This document shows positions 8,112 to 16,333 of a DNA stretch of 64,000 bases, piece by piece. The notes beneath the pieces were generated by a model. It searched no databases. It was given only the letters and a program-made list of their open reading frames with translations, and was not told the DNA's origin. Numbering within the stretch: the stretch's first letter is position 1; every line of letters begins with the position of its first letter. Made by a program: the position numbers and the translations under genes. This DNA is from Rubrivivax sp. (lineage in GTDB: Bacteria; Pseudomonadota; Gammaproteobacteria; Burkholderiales; Burkholderiaceae_C): contig JAHBZT010000008.1 in NCBI GenBank assembly GCA_019635315.1, positions 21,305-85,304 on the forward strand, written 5' to 3'.

Positions 8112-8939
8112 TCAGGCGGGTGCCGCTGCGCCCGGCCTGCGGCGACGCACCAGCCACCCGGTGGCCACGAGGCCGGCCGTCAGCATGGCGAAGCTGCCGG
8201 GCTCGGGCACCGGGACCGCGCTGAAGCCGATGCGATAGACCTCGGTCTCGGCCGCCAGGCCGCTGGTGAAGGTATAGCCGGCGCCGGTCATCAGGCCGTC
8301 GAAGGCCGCGAGTTCCGCGAAGTTGAAGGCGACGACGGAATGCTGCGGCGCGCGCAGGTCGTTGTCGCCGACGAAGGCCGCCGCCGCTGGATCGAAGACC
8401 TCGCTGCCGGCGTCCCAGACCTGCCGCGCACGCTGGTCGATGACCGCGGTCAGCAGCGTGCCGTCGCTGGCGAAGATGCGATGGCCCGTCGGCGCGTCGT
8501 TGCCGATGAAGAAGTCGTTGCTGGGCACGACCATGGAAGCAAAGGTGAAGAACGGGTTGACCGCCGGGTCCACGACCACGGTCAGGCTGGCCGTCGCGCC
8601 GGCCAGCAGCAACCCGCCCACGGTGCCGCGCACGGCGCCCGGGTCGGCCGCGGCAAAGGCCGGGTGCCAGGCGGCGCCGGAGCCGCCTTCGGCCACCGAG
8701 ATGATCGGCGCCGTGGCCGTGCTGCCGAGGTCGAAGGCGTCGAAGACGCCGCTGTGGAAGCCGAAGTGCAGGGGCGCGAAGGCAATGCCCGACGCGGGCG
8801 CGAGATTCTCGACGGTGATCGTGACGACCTGTGGCGCGGCCTGGGCCGGCGCCAGCGCCAGCAGTGCCGTGGCCGCGGCCAGTGCCGGCAGCGCGGCAGC
8901 GGCGCGCACGAGGCCGCCGTGAAGGGGCAGTGGGACCAT
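8112..8939 (-). CDS. Spondin-domain-like secreted protein with PEP-CTERM sorting signal
   Basis: A 275-residue exported protein. It starts with an alanine-rich signal peptide ending near AQAAP. The body resembles bacterial spondin_N proteins: ITVENLAPASGIAFAPLHFG, then HSGVFDAFDLG, later PSNDFFIGNDAPTGHRIF. The C-terminus carries a complete PEP-CTERM signal, VPEPGSFAMLTAGLVATG, followed by RRRR, which is recognised by exosortase/EpsH systems linked to exopolysaccharide production. No exosortase gene is in the window. It is a single-gene unit with 94 bp upstream. Confidence 0.88.
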   Translation of the reverse strand: MVPLPLHGGLVRAAAALPALAAATALLALAPAQAAPQVVTITVENLAPASGIAFAPLHFGFHSGVFDAFDLGSTATAPIISVAEGGSGAAWHPAFAAADPGAVRGTVGGLLLAGATASLTVVVDPAVNPFFTFASMVVPSNDFFIGNDAPTGHRIFASDGTLLTAVIDQRARQVWDAGSEVFDPAAAAFVGDNDLRAPQHSVVAFNFAELAAFDGLMTGAGYTFTSGLAAETEVYRIGFSAVPVPEPGSFAMLTAGLVATGWLVRRRRPGAAAPA

Positions 8940-9033
8940 GGGACTCTCCTGAGGTTGCGGACGACCGCGGCGCGATGGCCCCGCGGTGGCGCAGACCTTA
9001 GGCGGCAGTGGTCACCGAGTCCTCGCGATCACT

Positions 9034-9468
9034 TCACGGCGCCGTGAACTTCCGGGCCGCGGCGTGGCCGGCGCGTGCTCGCAGCCAGGGCAGCGCGGCA
9101 AAGACGACCTGTCCGGCCAGCCCCAGCTGATGCTCAGCCCTGGCATACAGCGCCAGGTGCTCGACCAGGCTGCGACCGCCCGGCCCCAGCGACAGCGCCG
9201 CCTCCGCAGCCATCAGCAGCACGAAGGCCAGCACGCCCATCGCTGCCGCTTGCGTGGGCGCGAGCGGCCAGCGCCGCAGCGCCCGCACGCAAGCCAGCCA
9301 GGCGACCGCCAGGATGACCGGCAGCTCGATCACCACTGCCCACAACGGGCCGACCGCCGGCGCCAGCCAGAGCGTGCGCAGCACGCCGAGCACGAAGCCG
9401 GCGCCGAAGACGATCGCGAAATAGGCGGCGGCGGAGGTCAGGACCGTCATCGGCGGCGTCGGCGTCAT
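9034..9468 (-). CDS. Small integral membrane protein of unknown function
   Basis: A 144-residue hydrophobic protein with about four predicted membrane helices (AYFAIVFGAGFVLGVLRTLWL; GPLWAVVIELPVILAVAWLACV; AAAMGVLAFVLLMAAEAALSL; a shorter C-terminal one). An acidic residue sits inside helix 2 (ELP). The start MTPTPPM at 9468 lies 38 bp after the upstream membrane protein gene, so it is probably the last gene of the three-gene unit controlled with the ABA4-like gene. The family was not recognised with certainty. Confidence 0.75.
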   Translation of the reverse strand: MTPTPPMTVLTSAAAYFAIVFGAGFVLGVLRTLWLAPAVGPLWAVVIELPVILAVAWLACVRALRRWPLAPTQAAAMGVLAFVLLMAAEAALSLGPGGRSLVEHLALYARAEHQLGLAGQVVFAALPWLRARAGHAAARKFTAP

Positions 9469-9506
9469 GGCCACGGCAGTATCGCGCCGGCCTGCGCCAC
9501 CGCCGT

Positions 9507-10337
9507 CTACAGCGCCAGCAACGGCCGCCCCTGCAGCGCCTGCACCAGCACCACGGCCCAGAGCGCGGTCCAGGCCGCCGTGCCGGCCCACACGCCGGCC
9601 AGTGCGAGCCGCGGCCGCCAGGCCAGCAGTGCCGCGGCCAGCAGCGGCAGCACCTGCTCGGCATGGATGCCGACGAAATGCGCGACGCGCAGGTCGCCGC
9701 CAACCATGGACCAGCCGAGCAGCGGCAGGCCGGGCCCGCCGGCCGGCTGCCGGTCGCCGAGCAGCATGCCGACCCCGGCGCCCAGCACGAAGGTCAGCAC
9801 CAGCCCCAGCAGCACCGCGTGGCGGTATGCGCGCGGCAGCGGCTCGCCGTGCCGCCACAGCAGCCACGCCAGCCAGGGCTGCGTCGCGGTCAGCGCCAGC
9901 GCCCCCGCGCCCATCAGCGTGTACATCACGCCGTGGAAGACGCTGCCCACGTTGTAGTGCGAGGCCTGGCCCAGCGCGGCCTGCAGCGTGATGTACCCGA
10001 CCTCGAAGCCGCCGGTGGCGATCAGCGTCCACGCCAGCGCCGTGAATGCGCGGCCCCGGCGCACGGCGGCCGGCAGGTGGCGCGCGAACCAGGCCGTGGT
10101 CAGCGCGAGCAGCGCCACCGACAGCATGAACTTCATCGGCTTGATCCACACGTTGACGCCGCGCAGCAGGCGATCGTCGAAGGCCAGGCCCAGCGCGGCA
10201 GGCAGCATCACCGCCAGCATCACGAGCGCGAAGACGATCAGCCGGCGGTCGCTGCGCCCCAGCGGGTGCAGCGCTTCGGCGATGCGGGGCCGCCAGCCGC
10301 CGGACGCGGACGGCAGGGCCAGGGTGCTCGGATTCAT
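9507..10337 (-). CDS. Multi-pass membrane protein of unknown function
   Basis: A 276-residue protein with about seven membrane helices. A conserved-looking stretch, NVWIKPMKFMLSVALLALT, follows the first helix, and polar residues in helices (GVMYTLMGAGAL, HFVGIHAEQVLPLL) suggest buried function. It starts at the ATG at 10337, overlapping the stop of the ABA4-like gene by four bases (ATGA), a sign of translational coupling. Both probably belong to one transcript controlled by the divergent TetR regulator. No precise function was recognised. Confidence 0.8.
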   Translation of the reverse strand: MNPSTLALPSASGGWRPRIAEALHPLGRSDRRLIVFALVMLAVMLPAALGLAFDDRLLRGVNVWIKPMKFMLSVALLALTTAWFARHLPAAVRRGRAFTALAWTLIATGGFEVGYITLQAALGQASHYNVGSVFHGVMYTLMGAGALALTATQPWLAWLLWRHGEPLPRAYRHAVLLGLVLTFVLGAGVGMLLGDRQPAGGPGLPLLGWSMVGGDLRVAHFVGIHAEQVLPLLAAALLAWRPRLALAGVWAGTAAWTALWAVVLVQALQGRPLLAL

Positions 10338-10768
10338 GTCGGGGTCCTCCGGGTCAGCGCCGCGAGCGCGGCATAGGTGAGCAGTCCGGCCGGGCCGAAC
10401 AGGAAGGTGAGCAGCAGGCAGGGCAGCACCCACAGGTGGCGCACACCGCGGCGGGCGGCGTCGCGCGCGATCCAGGTGCCGACGAACAGGTCGAAGGCCA
10501 GGTAGTGGATCCAGCCGGCGGCCAGCAGGCCGTCGCTGGCAAAGAGGGCGCGCACCTCGGCCAGCGAACCGAAGCCGCCCGGACCCCAGTGCGCCGCGAT
10601 CAGCGCCACGTAGGCCAGTGCCAGCACCAGCGGCAGCCACCAGCCGGTGAGCCGCCACACAGGCGACGTCCAGCGCCGCCCAGGCGGCGAGAGGGCCAGC
10701 GCGGCCCAGCCGGCCATCGCGAGCAGGCCGCCGAGGCGGAAGGCGGCATCGGGATCTGGCGCGTTCAT
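10334..10768 (-). CDS. ABA4-like (DUF4281) family membrane protein
   Basis: A 144-residue protein with four membrane helices. The segments GWIHYLAFDLFVGTWIARDA and LPCLLLTFLFGPAGLLTY match the ABA4-like/DUF4281 family, which is named after a plant neoxanthin-synthesis protein; the bacterial role is unknown. It is the first gene of a three-gene unit. A perfect TTGACA -35 on this strand (10871-10866), 17 bp before CACACT, and the palindrome at 10822-10840 near the predicted start point indicate repression by the divergent TetR protein. Confidence 0.85.
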   Translation of the reverse strand: MNAPDPDAAFRLGGLLAMAGWAALALSPPGRRWTSPVWRLTGWWLPLVLALAYVALIAAHWGPGGFGSLAEVRALFASDGLLAAGWIHYLAFDLFVGTWIARDAARRGVRHLWVLPCLLLTFLFGPAGLLTYAALAALTRRTPT

Positions 10769-10821
10769 CGTGTCGTCCGTGGCTGTGTCGGCGCCCGATG
10801 CGCCGCCCCGCGGGCAGCACT

Positions 10822-10840
10822 ATCTGAACGTCGTTCAGAT
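10822..10840. promoter_or_regulatory. Perfect palindrome, probable TetR operator
   Basis: ATCTGAACGTCGTTCAGAT is a perfect 9+1+9 inverted repeat between the divergent ABA4-like gene and tetR. It sits about where transcription of the ABA4-like unit would start (its -10 would be 10848-10843), which suits repression. The first half (ctATCTGAACG) recurs as a direct repeat at 10854-10864, closer to tetR. Confidence 0.75.
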
Positions 10841-10842
10841 GC

Positions 10843-10871
10843 AGTGTGCCGATCTATCTGAACGCTGTCAA
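10843..10871 (-). promoter_or_regulatory. Candidate promoter of the ABA4-like membrane-protein unit
   Basis: On the minus strand TTGACA (10871-10866, a perfect -35 consensus) is followed after 17 bp by CACACT (10848-10843). A half operator ATCTGAACG (10856-10864) lies inside this promoter and the complete palindrome directly downstream. This arrangement fits TetR repression of this promoter and possibly of tetR itself. Confidence 0.5.
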
Positions 10872-10885
10872 GTTAAACTCGCGGC

Positions 10886-11572
10886 ATGAACGATCGCCCT
10901 TCCTACCACCACGGCGCACTGCGCGAGGCGCTGATTGCCGCCACCGAAGCCCTGCTCGCCGAGCAGGGCCCGGAGGCCTTCACGCTGCGCGAGGTGGCGC
11001 GCCGCGCCGGTGTCTCGCCCGCGGCGCCGGCGCACCACTTCGGCGATGCCGCCGGGCTGCTGACCGCGGTCGCGTCGCTGGGCTTCGCCGAGCTGACACA
11101 TGCGCTGCGCGAGGGCGACACGCGCGGCGGCGCCGACGCGCTGGCCGCGCTGCGCGAGCAAGGCGTGGAGTACGTGGCCTTCGCGCTGCGCCGGCCGGGG
11201 CTGTTCCGGCTGATGTTCCGCCAGGGCCGGCTGCGCGAAGACGCCGAGCTGGAGCAGCACGCGCACGCCGCCTTCGAGGTGCTGGCCGGCGGCGTGCGGC
11301 GCGCGGTCGGCGTGCGCGACGCGGCGGCCATGCGACCGGCGCACTGGCAGGCGGTGACCGCGCTGTGGTCGCTGGTGCACGGCTACGCCCACCTGGCGAT
11401 CGCCGGCAAGTTCGACCCGATGTGCGGGCCCGGCGGCCTGGAGGCCTTCGTCGGCCAGGGCCTGCGGCCGGTGCTGCAGGCCATACTCGGTGGCCTGTTT
11501 GCGGCGCCGGCCGCCGCGCGCGGAACACGCGGCGCGCGTTCGGCACCAAGCAGAACCGGAGGAACCCGATGA
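10886..11572 (+). CDS. TetR/AcrR-family transcriptional regulator (WHG-domain type)
   Basis: A 228-residue regulator. The N-terminal helix-turn-helix reads ALIAATEALLAEQGPEAFTLREVARRAGVSPAAPAHHFGDAAGLLTAV. The C-terminal ligand domain has the TetR_C WHG-type segment (RPGLFRLMFR and HWQAVTALWSLVHGYAHLAIAGKF). It probably represses the divergent three-gene membrane-protein unit and itself through the palindrome at 10822-10840. Its stop overlaps the start of the M48 protease gene by four bases (ATGA), so the protease is probably co-regulated. The effector is unknown. Confidence 0.92.
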   Translation: MNDRPSYHHGALREALIAATEALLAEQGPEAFTLREVARRAGVSPAAPAHHFGDAAGLLTAVASLGFAELTHALREGDTRGGADALAALREQGVEYVAFALRRPGLFRLMFRQGRLREDAELEQHAHAAFEVLAGGVRRAVGVRDAAAMRPAHWQAVTALWSLVHGYAHLAIAGKFDPMCGPGGLEAFVGQGLRPVLQAILGGLFAAPAAARGTRGARSAPSRTGGTR

Positions 11573-12939
11573 CCCAGCCCGCCCCTCCCCGCGACGGCGC
11601 CGACGGCCTGGCGCGCCGCCTGCACAAGAACCGCCTGACCCGCCGCGACACGGTGTGGCTGTTCGGCGCCGCCTGCGCCGCCACGGCGACGGCGTCGCTG
11701 TCGGGTTGCGCCACCTCGCCGGTCACCGGCAAGCGCATCCTGGTCGGCATGTCGCCGGAGCAGGAGAAGGCGGTCGACGCGCAGCATGCGCCGCACCAGT
11801 TCTCGCAGGACTTGGGCGCGGTGCAGGACGACGCCGTCAACCGCTATGTCGCCGGCGTCACGCAGCGCCTGCAGCCGCACGTGCAGCGCCAGGACATGCC
11901 CTACAGCAGCCGCGTGCTGAATGCCAACTACGTCAACGCCTACACCTTCCCGGCCGGCGCGATGGGCGTCACGCGCGGCATCATGACCGAGCTGGACGAC
12001 GAGGCCGAGCTGGCCGCGCTGATCGGCCACGAGATGGGCCACGTCAATGCGCGCCACGCCGCGCAGCGCCAGGGCCAGGCCCTGCTGGCGCAGGTGGCGG
12101 TGGTGGGGCTGGTGGTGGCCAGCAGCGACTCGGGCTGGGCGCCGCTGGTCGGCATCGGCGGGCAGATCGGCGCCAGCGCGCTGCTGTCCAGCTATTCGCG
12201 CGACCACGAGCGCGAGGCCGACGCGCTGGGCCAGCAGTACATGGTGGCCGCCGGCTACCCGGCGCAGGGCATGGTGGGCCTGCACAACCTGCTGGTCGAG
12301 GGCCACGCGAAGCAGCCCAGCCTGCTGGAGACGATGTTCTCCTCGCACCCGATGAGCAGCGAGCGCCGCGACACCGCGGCCCGCCTGGCCGGCACCACCT
12401 ACGCCGCGAGCAAGGGCGCCAACCCGCAGCGCGAGCGCTTCATGGACAGCACCGCGTCGCTGCGCCGCATCAAGCCGACCATCGACGCCTGCAAGAACGG
12501 CGAGACCGCGATGGCGCGCAAGCAGCTGCCGCAGGCCGAGCAGCAGTTCGCCAGCGCGCTGCAGCGCACGCCCAACGACTATGCCGCCAACGTGCGCATG
12601 GCGCAGTGCCTGCAGGCCCAGGGCAAGACGGCCGACGCGCGGCGCTACGCCGAGACCGCGCGCCGCGTCTACCCGCAGGAGGCGCAGGCGATGAAGCTGG
12701 CGGCGACGCTGAAGCTGGGCCTGCGCGACCCCGCCGGCGCCTACGAGGAGCTGCAGGCCTTCGACCGCGTGCTGCCCGGCGACCCCGGCGTGCTGTTCCT
12801 GAAGGGCGTGTCGCTGGAAGGCATGGGCCAGCAGCGGCCGGCCGCCGAACACTACGCGGCCTACCTGCGCGTCACGCAGCAGGGCGGCGCGGCGCAGTAT
12901 TCGGCGACGCGGCTGCGCGCCTGGGGCTACCTGAAGTAG
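11569..12939 (+). CDS. M48-family metalloprotease lipoprotein with TPR-like tail (BepA/LoiP-type)
   Basis: A 456-residue protein translationally coupled to tetR (ATGA). An arginine-containing N-terminus (NRLTRRDTVWLFG) leads to the lipobox SLSGC, with Cys47 likely lipidated. The zinc protease site is H154-E-M-G-H158, with the third ligand at Glu216 in HEREAD. The C-terminal 160 residues form TPR-like repeats (ARKQLPQAEQQFASAL...; DARRYAETARR...), as in BepA proteins that check outer-membrane protein assembly. Location is probably periplasmic, membrane-anchored. It converges on the TonB receptor gene with only 7 bp between them. Confidence 0.92.
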   Translation: MTQPAPPRDGADGLARRLHKNRLTRRDTVWLFGAACAATATASLSGCATSPVTGKRILVGMSPEQEKAVDAQHAPHQFSQDLGAVQDDAVNRYVAGVTQRLQPHVQRQDMPYSSRVLNANYVNAYTFPAGAMGVTRGIMTELDDEAELAALIGHEMGHVNARHAAQRQGQALLAQVAVVGLVVASSDSGWAPLVGIGGQIGASALLSSYSRDHEREADALGQQYMVAAGYPAQGMVGLHNLLVEGHAKQPSLLETMFSSHPMSSERRDTAARLAGTTYAASKGANPQRERFMDSTASLRRIKPTIDACKNGETAMARKQLPQAEQQFASALQRTPNDYAANVRMAQCLQAQGKTADARRYAETARRVYPQEAQAMKLAATLKLGLRDPAGAYEELQAFDRVLPGDPGVLFLKGVSLEGMGQQRPAAEHYAAYLRVTQQGGAAQYSATRLRAWGYLK

Positions 12940-12946
12940 GACCGCG

Positions 12947-15112
12947 TCAGAACGACTGCACCAGGCGCAGCGACAGCAGCGCGCTGCGCGGCGCGCCGGG
13001 TTCGAAGAAGCGGCGGTTGCCCTCGCCGACGATCACGCTGCCGGCATGGCGGCGGTCGGCCATGTTGTCCACGCGCGCCAGCAGTTCGGCCGCCAGGCCG
13101 CCGCCGAGCGAAGCGCGGCCCAGCCAGCGCAGGTTCCACACCGCGAAGCCGGGCGCGAAGTCGCTGTTGGCGTCGTCGACCGCGGTGCGCGACTGCGCAC
13201 GCGCCTCGAGCGCCCACTCGCCCAGGCCGCGCGGCCGCCAGGCCAGTTCGGCGAAGGCGCTCGCGCGCTGCGTGCCGGCGATGCGCCGCCCGGGGGGCAC
13301 CGGCACGGCGGGCGTGGTGCACGGCACGCCGGCGCAGGCCAGGAAGGCGTCGCGCAGTTCGGCGTGCAGCAGCGTGGCCGCCAGCGTGAAGCGCCAGGCG
13401 GCCGCGGGCTGCCAGGCCAGCGCCAGTTCGGCGCCGCGGCGCCCGGTGCGGCCGATGTTGCGGAAGCTCGCGCGGCCGCCGCTGTTGGTGGCCACCGCGA
13501 TCTCGTCGCGCACCGCAATGGCGAAGACCGCCAGGTCGGCCTGCCAGGCACCGCTGCGCCACTTCGCGCCGGCCTCGGCCTGGCGGCTGACCTGCGGCCC
13601 CAACGCGCCGTTGAAGCCGCCGCTGCCGTCCGGGCGGTAGGCCAGTTCGCCCAGCGTCGGCGACTCGAAGCCGCGCGCCGCGCTGGCATGCAGCGTCAGC
13701 GTCGGGCTGGCCTGCCAGCGCAGCCCGAGCACCGGGTTGGCATAGGTGAAGCGGCGCGCGCCGGAATCGTCGCCGTTGTCCGGGTAGCGGTCGGTCGCCG
13801 AGAGATCGACGCGCCCGGCACGCAGCCCGCCGCTCAGCCACCATGCCGGCGCCGCGGCCCATTCCGCCTGCGCGAAGAGGTCGCTGCTGCGGGCCCGGTT
13901 GCGCTCGTCGCGGCGCCGTTCGCCGCGGAGGCCGTAGCGCGGCGCGTCGACCGGACCGAGGTAGTTCTCGAAGCCCAGGCGGTCGTCTTCCTGACGTTCG
14001 TGCTGCGCGCCGGCCTGCAGCTCGACGCGGGACCAGCGCCAGGTGCCGCGCCATTCGGCGCCGCCGTAGACGCGGTGGAAGTCGATCACGCCGCCGCCGT
14101 GGCGCGCATTGAGCTGGGTCGTCGCCGGGATCGCGAGCCACTGCGCGACGGCCCGCCGGCCCAGCCAGGCCGCGGCCTGCATCTCGCGCAGTGCGCCGTC
14201 GTCGAAGCGGTGGCGCCAGCTCGCGCCGAGCTGGGTCTGGCGTGCGCGCTTGCGCGTGTCGTACTGCGCCGCCTCCGGCGTGGTGCGGCGTGCATCGGCG
14301 TCGAAGTCCTCGCGGCGCAGGCCCAGCGGGTCCTGCGCCGGCTGCTCCAGGTGGTTGGCGACCAGCACGAGGCGGTCGCGCCCGCCCTCGGGCCGCAGCG
14401 CGAGGCGCAGGTTGACGAGCCGGCGCTCGGCTGCGCTGTGCGGGCGGAAGCCGTCGATGCGCATCGCCGCGGCACCCAGCCGCAGCTGGCCGGACGGCGC
14501 GTCGTCGTCCGCGCCGAAGGGCAGCGCCAGCCCTGCCCTTGCCTGGCGCAGCCCGAAGCTGCCGAGGTCCAGCGCGCCTTCGGCCGCCGCTTCGCGCACC
14601 GGCGCCGCGATGACCGAGACCACGCCGCCCGAGCTGTTGCCGTAGAGCACCGAGAACGGCCCGCGCAGCACCTCCACGCGCGCCGCGCCGGCGAGGTCGG
14701 CATGCGCGATCTGGCCCTGGCCGTCGGGCATGGTGGCCGGGATGCCATCGGTGAGCAAGCGCAGCCCGCGCACGCCGAAGGTGGCGCGCGCGCCGAAGCC
14801 GCGCGACGCGACCTGCAGGTCCTGCGCGAAGTTGTGCCGGTTGGCCACCAGCAGCCCGGGCACGCGCCCCAGGGCCTCGGACAGGTTGAGCAGCGGCCCG
14901 GCGGCGCGCAGTGCCTCGGCGTCGACGGCGCCGATGGCGTAGGGCGCCTCGACGATGCGGCGCTCGGCGGCCGAGCCGGTGACGACCACGGTCTCGGTGA
15001 CGGGCTGCGCGCCGGCCTGCGCGCCGAGCGCCGCGCACAGCAGCGCAGCCGCGCGTGCGGCACGGCTTCCGGACGCGGGACGGGACTGGCGGCGGGGACG
15101 GCGGCGCGTCAT
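12947..15112 (-). CDS. TonB-dependent outer-membrane receptor
   Basis: A 721-residue protein with a signal peptide (AAALLCAALGAQAGAQ), a TonB-box-like ETVVVTGSA, a plug domain (RVPGLLVANRHNFAQDLQVASRGFGARATFGVRGLRLLTDGIPATMPDGQGQ region) and a 22-strand-type beta-barrel. It ends in phenylalanine (LRLVQSF), as outer-membrane proteins do. It resembles the FecA-like/siderophore group, which imports ferric chelates or other large solutes with TonB energy. The substrate cannot be read from sequence. No Fur box, siderophore gene or anti-sigma partner is next to it. Confidence 0.93.
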   Translation of the reverse strand: MTRRRPRRQSRPASGSRAARAAALLCAALGAQAGAQPVTETVVVTGSAAERRIVEAPYAIGAVDAEALRAAGPLLNLSEALGRVPGLLVANRHNFAQDLQVASRGFGARATFGVRGLRLLTDGIPATMPDGQGQIAHADLAGAARVEVLRGPFSVLYGNSSGGVVSVIAAPVREAAAEGALDLGSFGLRQARAGLALPFGADDDAPSGQLRLGAAAMRIDGFRPHSAAERRLVNLRLALRPEGGRDRLVLVANHLEQPAQDPLGLRREDFDADARRTTPEAAQYDTRKRARQTQLGASWRHRFDDGALREMQAAAWLGRRAVAQWLAIPATTQLNARHGGGVIDFHRVYGGAEWRGTWRWSRVELQAGAQHERQEDDRLGFENYLGPVDAPRYGLRGERRRDERNRARSSDLFAQAEWAAAPAWWLSGGLRAGRVDLSATDRYPDNGDDSGARRFTYANPVLGLRWQASPTLTLHASAARGFESPTLGELAYRPDGSGGFNGALGPQVSRQAEAGAKWRSGAWQADLAVFAIAVRDEIAVATNSGGRASFRNIGRTGRRGAELALAWQPAAAWRFTLAATLLHAELRDAFLACAGVPCTTPAVPVPPGRRIAGTQRASAFAELAWRPRGLGEWALEARAQSRTAVDDANSDFAPGFAVWNLRWLGRASLGGGLAAELLARVDNMADRRHAGSVIVGEGNRRFFEPGAPRSALLSLRLVQSF

Positions 15113-15196
15113 GCGCCGCGCATGCTAGGCGCGGCCGATCATCCGCGCCGGCGCAGGGCCGCACGCGCGGCCCGCGGGCCGCGGGTCAGCGTCGCT

Positions 15197-15595
15197 TCAG
15201 GCCAGGTCCTCGTGCAGGCACAGGATGTTGCCCTCCGGGTCCTGGAACCAGGCCGCCTTCTCGCTGCCGAGCACGCAGACATGGTCCACCGTCTTCAGGC
15301 CCGGCAGGTCGTAGTCGGCGAAGGCCACGCCGCGCGCCTGCAGCTCGGCCACCGCGGCCGCGATGTCGGGCACGCGGAAGCTGACCGCGGTGTGCTCGGC
15401 CTTGGTGCCCTCGGGCCTGGGAAACAGCGCCAGCTCCAGGCCGCCGGGCCCGCCGGCCCGCACGACGAACTTGCCGTCGGGCTTGAGCCCCGCGGGCTGC
15501 AGCCCGAGCTGCTCGACGTAGAAGCGGCGCGCGCGATCCAGGTCGCGCACCGGCAGCATGCAGGTCACCGGGGCCTGCGTCAGCGAAGTGGCCAT
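15197..15595 (-). CDS. Glyoxalase/bleomycin-resistance (VOC) family protein
   Basis: A 132-residue single VOC domain. It contains the two beta-alpha-beta halves typical of the fold (MLPVRDLDRARRFYVEQLGL; VSFRVPDIAAAVAELQARGV) and ends with FQDPEGNILCLHE, where the glutamate is a common metal ligand. A strong GGAGGT lies before the ATG. VOC proteins range from dioxygenases and epimerases to binding proteins, so no reaction is proposed. Confidence 0.88.
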   Translation of the reverse strand: MATSLTQAPVTCMLPVRDLDRARRFYVEQLGLQPAGLKPDGKFVVRAGGPGGLELALFPRPEGTKAEHTAVSFRVPDIAAAVAELQARGVAFADYDLPGLKTVDHVCVLGSEKAAWFQDPEGNILCLHEDLA

Positions 15596-15713
15596 GGCGG
15601 CACCTCCGTCGCCGCGGACCCCGGCGCCCGGCGCCGGTCGGCCCGCGGGCAGCGCCCCTTCTACGCCTGCGGCGACGCCGCCGCAAGGGGCCGCCTGCGG
15701 TGCCAGCCCTGGG

Positions 15714-16292
15714 CTACTTCAGGTCGCCGGCCAGGCTGGCCAGCGTCTCCGGCGCGATGCTGACATGCGCGGGATAGTTGCGGTGGTCGCAGCCCAGCTT
15801 GACCGCAGCGCCGGCGCGCACGGCCTGCTTCATCGCCGGGGTGAATTCGAAGCGCACGAAGTGCACCGAGCTGGTCTTCTCGTCGTTCTCGCGGTCCAGG
15901 TCCTCGTCGGCGATGGCGTAGACGCGCGCGTGGCCCTCGACCTCGACGAACATGCGGTCCTCCACGCCGATCAGCCGCGCCAGCTCGCGCTTGCGCTCGT
16001 GCGGGTCGGGGTACTCGATCAGCATCGTCGCCTTCCAGTTGCTGCCGTCCGGCACCAGCGGCGCGTAGGCGTCGATCTCGGACTGGATGCCCTCCTCGTC
16101 GAAGATCTTCTCGATGTGCAGCATCTCCTGGATCTGGCGGCGGATGGTCTGCTCGTCCTCGAACTGCAGCGTCATGTGCTCGCCGAGCGCCACGCTGCGC
16201 AGCTTGCGGTGCGCGATGGCCTCGGGCTTGCTGCTCTTGCGGATCTTCGAGTAGGCCTCCAGCGTCAGGAGGCTGTCGCGGGTGATGCTCAT
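15714..16292 (-). CDS. DUF3501 family protein
   Basis: A 192-residue soluble protein beginning MSITRDSLLTLEAYSKIRKSSK, characteristic of DUF3501. Family members are almost always found next to a rubrerythrin and a heterodisulfide-reductase-like Fe-S protein, as here. The segment MTLQFEDEQTIRRQIQEMLHIE with many acidic residues is typical. Its molecular role is unknown; association with peroxide or oxygen defence is inferred from the conserved neighbourhood. It is the third gene of the triad, 41 bp after the Fe-S gene. Confidence 0.9.
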   Translation of the reverse strand: MSITRDSLLTLEAYSKIRKSSKPEAIAHRKLRSVALGEHMTLQFEDEQTIRRQIQEMLHIEKIFDEEGIQSEIDAYAPLVPDGSNWKATMLIEYPDPHERKRELARLIGVEDRMFVEVEGHARVYAIADEDLDRENDEKTSSVHFVRFEFTPAMKQAVRAGAAVKLGCDHRNYPAHVSIAPETLASLAGDLK

Positions 16293-16333
16293 GGGCGGAC
16301 TCCTGGGTGTGAACGAAATGCGGTGGCGCGCGG

